Part shown: positions 15,735 through 22,948 of the stretch, in pieces
Layout: each line of letters begins with the position of its first letter
Position numbering within the stretch: position 1 is the stretch's first letter
Assembly (NCBI GenBank): GCA_003446375.1
Contig: DMAW01000001.1
Span: 1-28,796 of the forward strand
Direction of reading: 5' to 3'
Source of the DNA: Eubacteriaceae bacterium
Lineage (GTDB): Bacteria > Bacillota > Clostridia > Eubacteriales > Alkalibacteraceae
DNA: 28,796 nucleotides
Program-made: the position numbers and the translations under genes
Notes under the pieces: generated by a model
What the model saw: only the letters and a program-made list of their open reading frames with translations
Databases searched by the model: none
Told to the model about the DNA's origin: nothing

Positions 15735-17528
15735 ATGGCAAACAACATCAAAATTAAAATCTATGACATGAGCTGCACATCTTGTGAAAAGAAACTCGAA
15801 AAAGAAATAAGCCTAATGAATGGGGTGAAAAGCGTAAGAGCAAGCTTTAAAGGCGAGTACGCTCAAGTAGAATACGATGAGTCAATGTGTTCACAAAAGA
15901 ACATAGAGGAAGCTATAGTCAAATTGGGATATCGCCTTGAAAAGTCTTCAGATCATAGGTTTATAGGTATGGTACTCATAGTAGGGGCAATAATGCTTTT
16001 AGGTTTTCAGACCGCGGGGTTCGATATGGAATCCATGCTTCAAGGCGCTTCATATGGAGTGCTATTTTTGGTAGGTATCCTTACTTCTCTTCATTGCGTT
16101 GGCATGTGCGGGGGCATCATGCTTTCTCAAAGCGTTTCAGATATGAAATCAGACAGCAAGATACAATCGATTAAACCCGCTGCGTTTTACAATATCGGTC
16201 GAGTAGCCTCTTACACCATTCTTGGAGGACTTGTAGGAGCTGTTGGCTCGATATTTTCCATATCCATAGCTGCAAGAGCAGGCATACAAATTTTTGCCGG
16301 TATATTCATGATAGTGATGGGCTTTAATTTAGCAGGATTCAGCTTTTTCAAAAAAATTAATCTTCGACTACCGGCGTTTTGCGCGAAAGGCAGTTCCTTT
16401 AAATCACCTTTTATAGTTGGACTCCTAAACGGTTTTATGCCCTGCGGGCCTCTACAGACAATGCAGCTGTTTGCCCTTGCTGCCGGCAGCGCATCTCGTG
16501 GTGCCTTATCAATGTTTTTTTTCTCATTAGGCACAGTCCCTCTTATGGTATCCTTTGGAGCTTTATCAGGATTGTTGAGCAAAGGAAATACCAAGAAAAT
16601 CCTTAAGTTAAGCGGTGTTTTGATTATCGTGTTGGGCCTTATAATGGGCAATAGAGGATTTGCTCTTGCAGGAATAGAGGTAAACCCTGTGAAAGTTTTT
16701 GCAAATGAACTGTCAAGATTCAAGGGCGGATCCCAAAACAGTGCTGTATCTGCTCGTATTGAAGATGGCGTTCAGGTAATTGAGATGACTGCAAGCAACA
16801 GCGGATATGCTCCAAACGCATTTTATGTGCAAAAAGACATTCCTGTAAGATGGATCATCAACGGAGAACAGATCAACTCGTGCAACAATGCAATTGTCGC
16901 ACGAAGCATCGGATTAGAACAAAAACTTCTTTCCGGAGAAAATATAATCGAATTCACTCCTGGAGATGAGGACATAAATTTCAGCTGCTGGATGGGCATG
17001 ATCCGCGGAGTGATATTAGTCGTAGATGATATAAATAAAGTAGACCCCGAGTCAGAAAATGCTGCCATACCTCCCCAATCATCAGGTCCAAGCTGTTGCG
17101 CAGTTCCAGTGGATGACCAATCTGATGAGACAATTCAAAGCATTTACGGAGATGACATCAGTGCTGTTCCTACTGAATTCCTTATTGAGAAACAGGACCC
17201 CGACACCGGCAAAATCTATATCGACGGAATAGGATATGAGCTACAGCCATTGGTTGGAATAGTTCAAACCGGAAAAGAGCTTACATTGGAATTTAATTTC
17301 TCGGAATTTATCGACAGAGAAGACTCCTACTATATCATCAACAATGAAAACGGATCAATTTTAGAATCATTTACTGTCTCAGGGAAAACCGCCACGGCAA
17401 ACCTTACTCCAGATATGCCGGGAACCTATCTCATAGCAAAGAATCAATCTCTGATAGGAATCATTCATGCAGAAGATAATCCGGAAAACCTTGATATCGA
17501 ATCCATCCGACGCTTATACTTCGACTAG
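15735..17528 (+). CDS. HMA - SafE/UreH-like membrane - cupredoxin-like multidomain metal transport protein
   Basis: A 597-aa fusion. Residues 1-70 form a heavy-metal-associated domain with Cys14 and Cys17 in MSCTSC. Residues 75-312 form a six-to-seven-helix SafE/UreH-like (TauE/DsbD-related) membrane domain with HCVGMCGG (120-127) and FMPCGP (234-239). Residues 340-432 look like a cupredoxin fold with Cys383 (NSCNNA) and a CWMGM motif (418-422), suitable for copper. Residues 450-460 hold a Cys-Cys pair (SCCAVP), and about 478-580 form a further beta-rich domain of unknown type. Such proteins are linked to copper or other soft-metal handling in anaerobes. GGAGG lies 5 nt upstream of the ATG. 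It converges with the LDCC/histidine kinase/response regulator operon, with a shared terminator between them. Confidence 0.9.
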   Translation: MANNIKIKIYDMSCTSCEKKLEKEISLMNGVKSVRASFKGEYAQVEYDESMCSQKNIEEAIVKLGYRLEKSSDHRFIGMVLIVGAIMLLGFQTAGFDMESMLQGASYGVLFLVGILTSLHCVGMCGGIMLSQSVSDMKSDSKIQSIKPAAFYNIGRVASYTILGGLVGAVGSIFSISIAARAGIQIFAGIFMIVMGFNLAGFSFFKKINLRLPAFCAKGSSFKSPFIVGLLNGFMPCGPLQTMQLFALAAGSASRGALSMFFFSLGTVPLMVSFGALSGLLSKGNTKKILKLSGVLIIVLGLIMGNRGFALAGIEVNPVKVFANELSRFKGGSQNSAVSARIEDGVQVIEMTASNSGYAPNAFYVQKDIPVRWIINGEQINSCNNAIVARSIGLEQKLLSGENIIEFTPGDEDINFSCWMGMIRGVILVVDDINKVDPESENAAIPPQSSGPSCCAVPVDDQSDETIQSIYGDDISAVPTEFLIEKQDPDTGKIYIDGIGYELQPLVGIVQTGKELTLEFNFSEFIDREDSYYIINNENGSILESFTVSGKTATANLTPDMPGTYLIAKNQSLIGIIHAEDNPENLDIESIRRLYFD

Positions 17529-17535
17529 AAAAATT

Positions 17536-17566
17536 AAAGCTGGAGGCATTTTAGCCTTCAGCTTTT
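17536..17566. terminator. Terminator between the HMA/SafE gene and the LDCC gene
   Basis: A 12-bp stem with one wobble (17536-17547 with 17554-17565, core AAGCTGGAGGC) is followed by TTTTTT on the plus strand. The minus strand also has a T-rich end, so it may serve both convergent genes. Confidence 0.85.
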
Positions 17567-17577
17567 TTATTTGCACC

Positions 17578-17718
17578 TTATGCTTTTTTCTGTTTTTTTT
17601 CATTAGTCTGCCCATTTTTGCCCTTATTCAGGTTACAACAGTCCAGCCTATTGCTTCCGAAATTTTTCTTGTTTTGTTCTGCAAGCTTCTCCAGATACCT
17701 TTTGATTAATTTTCTCAT
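17578..17718 (-). CDS. LDCC-motif small putative metal-binding protein (46 aa)
   Basis: A 46-aa protein, shorter than most gene finders accept. It starts MRKLIKRYLEKLAEQNKKNF, then has SNRLDCCNLNKG, and ends in a Lys-rich tail. Short proteins with an LDCC motif are known in clostridia and are regarded as putative metal binders because of the vicinal Cys pair. The ATG at 17718 is preceded by GGAGGT with 7 nt spacing, which strongly supports translation. It lies 66 bases after the histidine kinase, same strand, and converges with the HMA/SafE/cupredoxin gene, so a role as a small cytosolic metal chaperone or buffer is plausible. Confidence 0.8.
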   Translation of the reverse strand: MRKLIKRYLEKLAEQNKKNFGSNRLDCCNLNKGKNGQTNEKKQKKA

Positions 17719-17784
17719 TCATCTTACCTCCACTATCTTTTGATGAGCATATCGTATCAAAAAAATATAAAGATAGGATAAAGC

Positions 17785-19149
17785 TTAAGCTTTTGCCTGA
17801 AAAATCACGCGAAAGACACTTCCTTTTCCGACAGTGCTTTCAACAGTCACTGAAGCCTTATGATATTCTAAAATTTTTTTAGTTATAGACAACCCTAATC
17901 CGTTGCCTTCTATCTTATTTCTGCTTTTATCATCCCTATAAAGTCTTTCAAATACGTATGGCAAATCTCCCTCAGATATACCTATTCCAGTGTCTTTTAT
18001 GACAACTGCAGGCCTGTCATTGATTTTTTGGAGAAAAACTTCCACACGACCTCCCTTGACATTATATTTTATCGCATTGGATATTAAATTGATAAAGACT
18101 TGCTTAAGCTTGCTTTTATCTGCAAATACTGCAACATCTTCTTCCGCAAATAATTCAAGTGTTATATCGCCAGACTTTGCGGTAATCTCATATTTTGAGC
18201 AAACTTCTTGTAAAATCATCTTCAGACTCGTTTTTTGAAACAAAAACTCTGTTTTTTGATTTTCCAAGTCGTTTAACGAGTTTAAGTTTTCCAAAAGCTT
18301 TCCAAACCGTATTACTTCATCGTTAATCATATCCAGGTTTTTTTCACTGATGGGTATGATCCCGTCAATCATAGCTTCAATATTGTTCTGCAGAATATTC
18401 AATGGATTTCTGATTTCGTGAGATATGTCGGATATAAGCCTTTTTCGGAGCTCGTCTTGTTTTTCCAATTTTTCCGCCAAAGTATTTATACTGTTTCTAA
18501 GCATTTCAATCTCAACAATTTGACTTTTACCAACTATGACTCCTCCATATTCTCCTTTCGAAAGCGCAATAGATTGGCTCGCCGCTCTTTTTACAGGTTC
18601 AGAAAAATGTTTTGAGATATATAAACCCAGCAGAAAAGTCGCTATAATCGTTATTATACCGCTTATTAAAATGCTGTTGTTCACAGCTCTGATAAACTCG
18701 ACGTCCGAACCGGTCAGCAACAGGGCAGAATACTGTCCTATTTCTACGAACCCTACGACCTCACCTTTATGCTTAAGCTCATAAACCTGAGTCGTGTATA
18801 CGCCGCTATCTTCCACCGGCATGGCATCTAGATTTACCCTGCTTCTTACATCATATGGGTCCATCCCCCAAATGATATTTTTATCTTCATCCAGCAGCGT
18901 CAAGCAATAGTTTCCCATGTAAGCTTCGTGCAGAGCGCTCATGCCTGAATTTTCGCTCCACTGGCCTTCAAGGGCAAATTCAGCTTCTAGGCTGTTAATT
19001 ATCTGATTTCGCCTGTCTTCTTGGGCGCTTTCAATATATTTATTAAATTTATCTTTTACAGTATAATTTACGAATGCTCCTACTAAAAGCACCGATACAA
19101 ATGAACACACAAAAAACATGATTCCAAGCTTTTTTCTAAACGTCTGCAT
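17785..19149 (-). CDS. Membrane sensor histidine kinase
   Basis: This 454-aa two-component sensor has TM1 at about residues 8-28 and an extracellular sensor region of about 130 residues (including LHEAYMGNYCLTLLDEDKNI). TM2 follows at about 158-178, then HAMP, the HisKA domain with the phospho-acceptor His in SDISHEIRNPL (about residue 244), and an HATPase domain with the N box (NLISNAIKYN), G1 box (DTGIGIS) and G2 box (NGLGLSI). The frame opens at 19164, but ATG 19149 has GGAGG 8 nt upstream; it overlaps the response regulator stop by 14 bases, so translation is coupled. The signal is unknown. The metal-type neighbours suggest metal or envelope stress. Confidence 0.95.
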   Translation of the reverse strand: MQTFRKKLGIMFFVCSFVSVLLVGAFVNYTVKDKFNKYIESAQEDRRNQIINSLEAEFALEGQWSENSGMSALHEAYMGNYCLTLLDEDKNIIWGMDPYDVRSRVNLDAMPVEDSGVYTTQVYELKHKGEVVGFVEIGQYSALLLTGSDVEFIRAVNNSILISGIITIIATFLLGLYISKHFSEPVKRAASQSIALSKGEYGGVIVGKSQIVEIEMLRNSINTLAEKLEKQDELRKRLISDISHEIRNPLNILQNNIEAMIDGIIPISEKNLDMINDEVIRFGKLLENLNSLNDLENQKTEFLFQKTSLKMILQEVCSKYEITAKSGDITLELFAEEDVAVFADKSKLKQVFINLISNAIKYNVKGGRVEVFLQKINDRPAVVIKDTGIGISEGDLPYVFERLYRDDKSRNKIEGNGLGLSITKKILEYHKASVTVESTVGKGSVFRVIFQAKA

Positions 19150-19825
19150 CTTTTTTGCCTCCAAATTTATATCCCGCTTTTATTACAGTCAAAACATATT
19201 TCGGATTTTTGGTGTCTTCCTCTATCTTTTTTCTTATGTTTTTTATATGAACATCCACTGTTCTATCAGTGCCATCAAAATCCATTCCGAATACGCTGTC
19301 AATTATTCTTTCTCTTGATAGTACCCTTCCTTTATTAACCACTAATTCACTCAACAATCCATATTCATTGTTAGTTAGATTTATTTCTTTATTTCCAACC
19401 AGAACCAGCCTTCTTCCATGATCTATCTTCAAGTAGCCATCATCATAAAGAGGTTTTTCTTCCTTTGGAAATCTTCTGAACAGGGCATTGACCCGGGCAC
19501 AGAGCTCTCTAGGACTAAAAGGCTTCACGAGATACTCATCCGCACCGATATTTAATCCTTGAATTTTGTCATCTACAGTTCCTTTAGACGTAAGCATGAA
19601 AATATAAACTTCTGATCGGTTCCTCAGATTTTTACAGATTTCCACACCCGATAAGCCCGGAAGCATTAAATCCAATATTACAAGGTCATATTTATCATCA
19701 TCGAAAAGCTTCAATCCTGATTCCCCATCTTGTGCACCTTCTACAAAGTATCCTTCTCTTTCCAGATATGATTTTATTACTTTTCTTACACTTGATTCAT
19801 CTTCGATAATAAGAATTTTTTTCAA
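19136..19825 (-). CDS. OmpR/PhoB-family response regulator
   Basis: This 229-aa cytosolic DNA-binding regulator has a receiver domain at 1-120 with the acidic pocket (ED at 8-9), phospho-acceptor Asp52 in VILDLMLPG, Thr/Ser in MLTSKG and Lys in YLVKPF, followed by a winged-helix DNA-binding domain (about 130-225) ending in the usual RTVDVHIKNIRKKIE segment. The start is TTG 19825 with GGAGG 7 nt upstream. It is the first gene of the operon RR - HK - LDCC and is divergent from the LiaF-like gene, so it could control both directions from the shared region. Confidence 0.96.
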   Translation of the reverse strand: MKKILIIEDESSVRKVIKSYLEREGYFVEGAQDGESGLKLFDDDKYDLVILDLMLPGLSGVEICKNLRNRSEVYIFMLTSKGTVDDKIQGLNIGADEYLVKPFSPRELCARVNALFRRFPKEEKPLYDDGYLKIDHGRRLVLVGNKEINLTNNEYGLLSELVVNKGRVLSRERIIDSVFGMDFDGTDRTVDVHIKNIRKKIEEDTKNPKYVLTVIKAGYKFGGKKDADV

Positions 19826-19855
19826 TCAAATTCCTCCAAATCTAATATATTATTA

Positions 19856-19884
19856 ATTATATCATCTTTGTAGTGTATAGTGTA
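19856..19884 (-). promoter_or_regulatory. Extended -10 promoter and TAGTGTA tandem repeat before the response regulator
   Basis: On the minus strand TGATATAAT (19864-19856) is an extended -10 box about 30 bases before the regulator start. Upstream of it, plus-strand TAGTGTA is repeated exactly in tandem (19871-19877, 19878-19884) where the -35 should be. OmpR-family regulators commonly bind short direct repeats, so this is a candidate autoregulatory site; this is inference from position only. Confidence 0.45.
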
Positions 19885-19947
19885 TTATTTTAATTGTTTT
19901 ACGAATTTTATGCTTTTAATGTATAATGAAATAAAGGAGGTGCAATA

Positions 19948-20658
19948 GTGAAACGTATTGGAGGAAATTTTTTATTCGGCATTTTAATATTACTATTTGG
20001 ATTGGCGTTGCTCTTTAACAATTTAGGAATCGCAGATATTGATATTGGGGATATCATATCGACTTGGTGGCCACTTTTTGTTATCGTTGCAGGTTTAAGC
20101 TTGCTTCTTAACCACGGAAGCAAGGGAGAGGTTCTATCAGGTATATTTATTTTGTTTGTGGGCGTAGCTTTGCTGCTAGGAAATCTGGACATCTGGAACA
20201 TTAATCTTTCATTTGTCTTCAAGCTATTTTGGCCTACCATTTTAATTCTTGTAGGAGTTTCATTTTTAACCGGAAGAAGAGGCAGCGGAAAATCCAATTA
20301 TGCCATAATGGGAGGAATAGAACGCAACAAGGAACCCTGGACTTTGGATGAAACCGGCTTCGTAGCTTTTATGGGAGGAATAGAGCTGAATTTCAAATAC
20401 GCAGAGATTCCTGATGGAGAAACCGTAATCGATCTGACTGCAGTAATGGGGGGAATAGAAATAAAAGTTCCTAAAGACATAGACGTCGAATGCAAGGGAT
20501 CGGTCATATTGGGTGGTTTGGAGATGCTCAGCAGGTCTACAGGTGGTATTGTAGCAAGCACCAGCTCGTCACAAAAGGGTTCCGGAGAATCAAACAAAAA
20601 ACTTCGCTTTTATTGCCGTGCTATCATGGGCGGTATCGAGATCAAAGCTATCGATTAA
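19948..20658 (+). CDS. LiaF-like membrane protein with MGGIE repeats
   Basis: A 236-aa protein. Residues 1-110 hold four transmembrane helices of the LiaI/LiaF-type N-terminal region (NFLFGILILLFGLALLFNN; WWPLFVIVAGLSLLLN; GIFILFVGVALLLGN; FWPTILILVGVSFLTG). Residues 110-236 form a soluble beta-rich domain in which the motif MGGIE recurs four times plus one variant LGGLE, as in LiaF/YvqF-type C domains. LiaF proteins act as envelope-stress modulators of a kinase. The start is GTG with a perfect AAAGGAGGT upstream. The adjacent divergent two-component system is OmpR-type, not the NarL-type LiaRS, so a LiaFSR assignment would be wrong; a functional link is possible but unproven. Confidence 0.88.
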   Translation: MKRIGGNFLFGILILLFGLALLFNNLGIADIDIGDIISTWWPLFVIVAGLSLLLNHGSKGEVLSGIFILFVGVALLLGNLDIWNINLSFVFKLFWPTILILVGVSFLTGRRGSGKSNYAIMGGIERNKEPWTLDETGFVAFMGGIELNFKYAEIPDGETVIDLTAVMGGIEIKVPKDIDVECKGSVILGGLEMLSRSTGGIVASTSSSQKGSGESNKKLRFYCRAIMGGIEIKAID

Positions 20659-20690
20659 AAAAGCTTCGGATTTTTTCCGAAGCTTTTTAA
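20656..20690. terminator. Bidirectional terminator between the LiaF-like and encapsulin genes
   Basis: A 13-bp perfect stem (AAAAAGCTTCGGA and complement) with a T-rich loop, flanked by A-run and T-run, terminates the two convergent genes. Confidence 0.9.
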
Positions 20691-20693
20691 TCT

Positions 20694-21485
20694 TTAAAGA
20701 CCATAGGTTACTATTATATTTTCATCCAACACCCTAAATGTGAAGCTTTCTGTTATAAAAAGCCTTACATTCTCATCATCATGAGATTCGTATCCTATTG
20801 AAAAGTCCTGTCCAATCGTAAGTTCAAAATTTTCGTTGTCAAAAGGAATTAAAAATGCTCCTTCTACGACTGAACTGAAAAGAATCTTTCCGTTTATCAA
20901 AGACTCGATCCTCTTAATCAACGGATAGCCTTGCACATCTTTATTAAGTCTTTTATATGCTTCTTCTCCAACGATCAAAGCGAATGGTCCTTCTTCAAAA
21001 TTTTGTCTCAGTACGATCAATCCTTGCGAAATCGACTCCATAATTGAAGAACCATCATTTCCAAATGATAGCTTCTCATTTGCAGAAGCTTTTTCAAGTC
21101 CTTCTATCTTTCCGGCTGAAAATCCTTTGAATACTGCATTTTCTTCAAACTCTGCAATTTTTTTAACAGCATCTTCCAAATTGCCTAAGTCTATATCCTT
21201 AGCTCCCCTTGTAATATTGTCTAGCTCCCACCTGCTAAGGCTAAAACTGACTCTAGCCTCTACCAATGGCTTGACTTTGAAAACACCGGTTTTTACATCT
21301 TCTGCTCCTTCAATAAGCTCAAGACGACCCTCAGATAAGGTGGTATAATCCCAACCCTTCGGTCCGTTTACTTTCACTGCCTTTCTTGCTGTAAGTCGGC
21401 TTTTAAGCACTTCTTCCGCCCTTGAATCTATTTCATCCCACGCCGATTGTGCAAGAGGCGCCATGTTTCTTTTTAACATATCCAT
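20694..21485 (-). CDS. Encapsulin nanocompartment shell protein (family 1)
   Basis: This 263-aa protein has the HK97-fold shell pattern of family 1 encapsulins: an N-terminal DMLKRNMAPLAQSAWDEID, the GPKGWDY segment, SRWELDNITRGAKDIDL, an EGPFALIV segment with YPLIKRIE, and the C-terminal LTIGQDFSIGYE plus VRLFITESFTFRV. Length and these motifs follow the Thermotoga maritima encapsulin closely. The protein self-assembles into a cytosolic icosahedral shell that loads cargo through a C-terminal peptide. Its cargo is encoded 18 bases upstream. AAGGAG lies 8 nt before the ATG. The pair would form an iron-storage compartment. Confidence 0.96.
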   Translation of the reverse strand: MDMLKRNMAPLAQSAWDEIDSRAEEVLKSRLTARKAVKVNGPKGWDYTTLSEGRLELIEGAEDVKTGVFKVKPLVEARVSFSLSRWELDNITRGAKDIDLGNLEDAVKKIAEFEENAVFKGFSAGKIEGLEKASANEKLSFGNDGSSIMESISQGLIVLRQNFEEGPFALIVGEEAYKRLNKDVQGYPLIKRIESLINGKILFSSVVEGAFLIPFDNENFELTIGQDFSIGYESHDDENVRLFITESFTFRVLDENIIVTYGL

Positions 21486-21503
21486 AGTTTTTTCTCCTTC
21501 CTA

Positions 21504-21848
21504 CTATTTTAGATCTCCAATATTAATGCCTGAAGATTTATTTATACCTTCAGACCCTTGATTTTCTTCTGCTTCCAGCACAGATCCCTCTGCAAAGAGG
21601 TAGGTTTTGAGTTCGTCGTCCCACTTGTCCATATTCCTTCTCAACCACTCGATAGTCATGCATGCATGCTCGATTTCTTCGTCTCTGTTGTGTGCCATAA
21701 TTTCTTTAAGTTCCGGATCATTAGTTCCATTAACTCTTTGATTATACCAATCTACAGCTTCAAGTTCTTCTTTCAAGCTATTGATTGCCCGGGAAATATC
21801 CCTTGTTTTCTCATCTAAGCTTTCAAAAGGTTCGTGATATTGTGACAT
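21504..21848 (-). CDS. Encapsulated ferritin-like protein (EncFtn) cargo
   Basis: This 114-aa two-helix ferroxidase-type protein has the known EncFtn metal ligands: Glu28 in LKEELEAVDW, and Glu58 and His61 in DEEIEHACM, with the same spacing as in the Rhodospirillum rubrum protein. A flexible linker (about 95-105) leads to the C-terminal cargo-loading peptide GINIGDLK, resembling the known (L/I)xxGxLK-type signals. Inside the shell it oxidises Fe(II) for mineral storage. GGAGG precedes the ATG. The AT-rich region upstream (21849-21960) must hold the promoter, but I see no convincing Fur or PerR box in it. Confidence 0.95.
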   Translation of the reverse strand: MSQYHEPFESLDEKTRDISRAINSLKEELEAVDWYNQRVNGTNDPELKEIMAHNRDEEIEHACMTIEWLRRNMDKWDDELKTYLFAEGSVLEAEENQGSEGINKSSGINIGDLK

Positions 21849-21960
21849 GGTTTTTTCCTCCTAACAGTAGCTTCATTTAGTATCACTAATAATATTACCC
21901 ATTCTTTTTTAGAATAATCGAATATAATCTTAATTTTTTGCTAAACCTATCTTCCCATTG

Positions 21961-21989
21961 CAAAAAGCCCAAATTATAAGGTTTGGGCT
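21961..21989 (-). terminator. Terminator of the PAP2 phosphatase gene
   Basis: On the minus strand an 8-bp stem (AGCCCAAA / TTTGGGCT) with an 8-nt loop is followed by a run of T. It separates the PAP2 gene from the encapsulin pair. Confidence 0.8.
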
Positions 21990-22023
21990 GTCTTACAATA
22001 CTATTCACTTTTGTTTTGCCAAG

Positions 22024-22563
22024 TTACGATACAGCATTTCTGTTTTTATCCGTGCATCGAGTTATAAAAAATCCTACAAACAAACCAAGGATAGCTCCGG
22101 CAAAAACATCTGACGGGTAATGAACAAAAAAGTAAATCCTTGAAAATCCCATTAAGACTGCCGCCATCCATATCATCATTTTATGCTTTCCAAATTTGTC
22201 TGCTAGTACAGCTGCAGCAGCAAAAGACGATGAAGTATGCCCAGACGGAAGAGAATACCCTGACGCATGGACCATCGCCATATCCAAAAATCCGTACTCC
22301 ACAAATGGTCTCTCTCGGCCAATAATAGGCTTTAATCCAAATTCACCCAACAAAGTCACAATCGCCAATGCTATGATAACTGCAAACCCTGTTTTTCTGT
22401 ACTTTGGACTGACCGCAAGCAAAAATGATATCCCTATCCACAAAAAACCCTTGTTTCCCAAAGTGGAAATCATATAAAAGAAATAATCCCACACTATGGA
22501 AAAGTCAATGCTTTTAATCCACAACAAGAGCTCAAGATCAATGTTTTTAATTATATCTATCAT
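22024..22563 (-). CDS. PAP2-family membrane phosphatase
   Basis: This 179-aa protein has about five hydrophobic helices and the three-part PAP2 phosphatase signature in order: KPIIGRERP (about 79-87), PSGHTSSSFA (about 106-115, catalytic His) and SRIYFFVHYPSDVFAG (about 141-156, nucleophile His). Members dephosphorylate lipid phosphates such as undecaprenyl pyrophosphate or phosphatidylglycerol phosphate at the membrane. Catalytic residues are complete. AAGGTGG lies 7 nt before the ATG. It follows the 54-aa acidic protein by 37 bases and is probably cotranscribed with it. Confidence 0.93.
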   Translation of the reverse strand: MIDIIKNIDLELLLWIKSIDFSIVWDYFFYMISTLGNKGFLWIGISFLLAVSPKYRKTGFAVIIALAIVTLLGEFGLKPIIGRERPFVEYGFLDMAMVHASGYSLPSGHTSSSFAAAAVLADKFGKHKMMIWMAAVLMGFSRIYFFVHYPSDVFAGAILGLFVGFFITRCTDKNRNAVS

Positions 22564-22600
22564 TAAATTACCACCTTAAGAACCTGTATTCATGCAAAAA

Positions 22601-22765
22601 TCACGGCTCATAAGGATCCTCCTCGTAGTCAAACTCCGGTTTTTTCTTTGTAGATTTATTTGTAAAACAATCGAGTTTTGATCTTCTCCTGTTTATTTCC
22701 GATAGCACATCGTATTCGTCTTCTTCATAGTCAAATTGTTTATTAAAATAATTACCGTTTGTCAT
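22601..22765 (-). CDS. Small acidic, Tyr-rich hypothetical protein (54 aa)
   Basis: An unrecognised 54-aa protein. The motif FDYEED followed by a residue and Tyr occurs twice, at residues 11-18 (FDYEEDEY) and 45-52 (FDYEEDPY), near the two ends. The middle is basic (RRRSK, KSTKKK) with a single Cys. The ATG at 22765 is preceded by AAAGGAA at 6-7 nt, and a TGATATAAT extended -10 lies about 50 bases upstream. The duplicated motif and translation signals make it a credible gene despite its size. It sits directly before the PAP2 gene. Function unknown. Confidence 0.65.
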   Translation of the reverse strand: MTNGNYFNKQFDYEEDEYDVLSEINRRRSKLDCFTNKSTKKKPEFDYEEDPYEP

Positions 22766-22804
22766 AAAACATTTCCTTTCGCTTCACATCATTGCTTTGT
22801 AATT

Positions 22805-22821
22805 AATATTATATCATAAAA
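22805..22821. repeat. 17-nt direct repeat, left copy (flanks the structured RNA)
   Basis: AATATTATATCATAAAA occurs here and again at 22949-22965. On the minus strand each copy contains TGATATAAT, an extended -10 box, so one copy serves the RNA and this one the 54-aa gene. Confidence 0.8.
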
Positions 22822-22945
22822 CAAGGCGGATTAAGCCTCCGATGCTTTTCCCATCGTCGGTCGCGTGCGCTCACCCATAGAAAATATAACTTTTTATAAT
22901 GCAAGCATATAAAAACCATATTTTCTACGAGCTAATCCGCTTAAC
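22818..22945 (-). ncRNA. Candidate structured non-coding RNA, about 128 nt
   Basis: No ORF explains this region. Read on the minus strand, the 5' end (AAGCGGATTA plus GC) pairs with the 3' end (GC, TTAATCCGCCTT) in an interrupted stem of about 12 bp, followed by a TTGTTTTA tail like an intrinsic terminator. Inside are a long AT-rich hairpin (22878-22928; TAGAAAATAT with ATATTTTCTA, then TTTTTATA with TATAAAAA) and a small hairpin CGATG / CATCG with a GGAAAAG loop (22840-22856). GCTC (22933-22930) and GAGC (22872-22869) may pair across the long hairpin. A GC-rich joining segment (about 22858-22872), out of step with the AT-rich surroundings, suggests a constrained sequence. An extended -10 box lies 7 nt upstream. 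I do not recognise it as a known family. Confidence 0.55.
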
Positions 22946-22948
22946 GCG

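Noticed and set aside
16211..16723. 170-aa minus-strand open frame inside the HMA/SafE gene
   Set aside because: Antisense shadow of the membrane domain; the plus-strand frame has clear motifs and a good start.
19894..19927. Housekeeping promoter directly before the LiaF-like gene (TATAAT at 19922)
   Set aside because: The implied start would fall at about 19934, inside the ribosome binding site, leaving almost no leader; kept out of the feature list although the hexamer is perfect.
21849..21960. Fur or PerR box before the encapsulated ferritin gene
   Set aside because: Only AT-rich partial matches; no 19-bp Fur-type or 15-bp PerR-type symmetry that I would defend.
22820..22945. tRNA-like ends (GCGGATT ... 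AATCCGC) in the structured region
   Set aside because: No D-loop, anticodon or T-loop consensus can be placed between the ends, and the internal long AT hairpin does not fit a tRNA.
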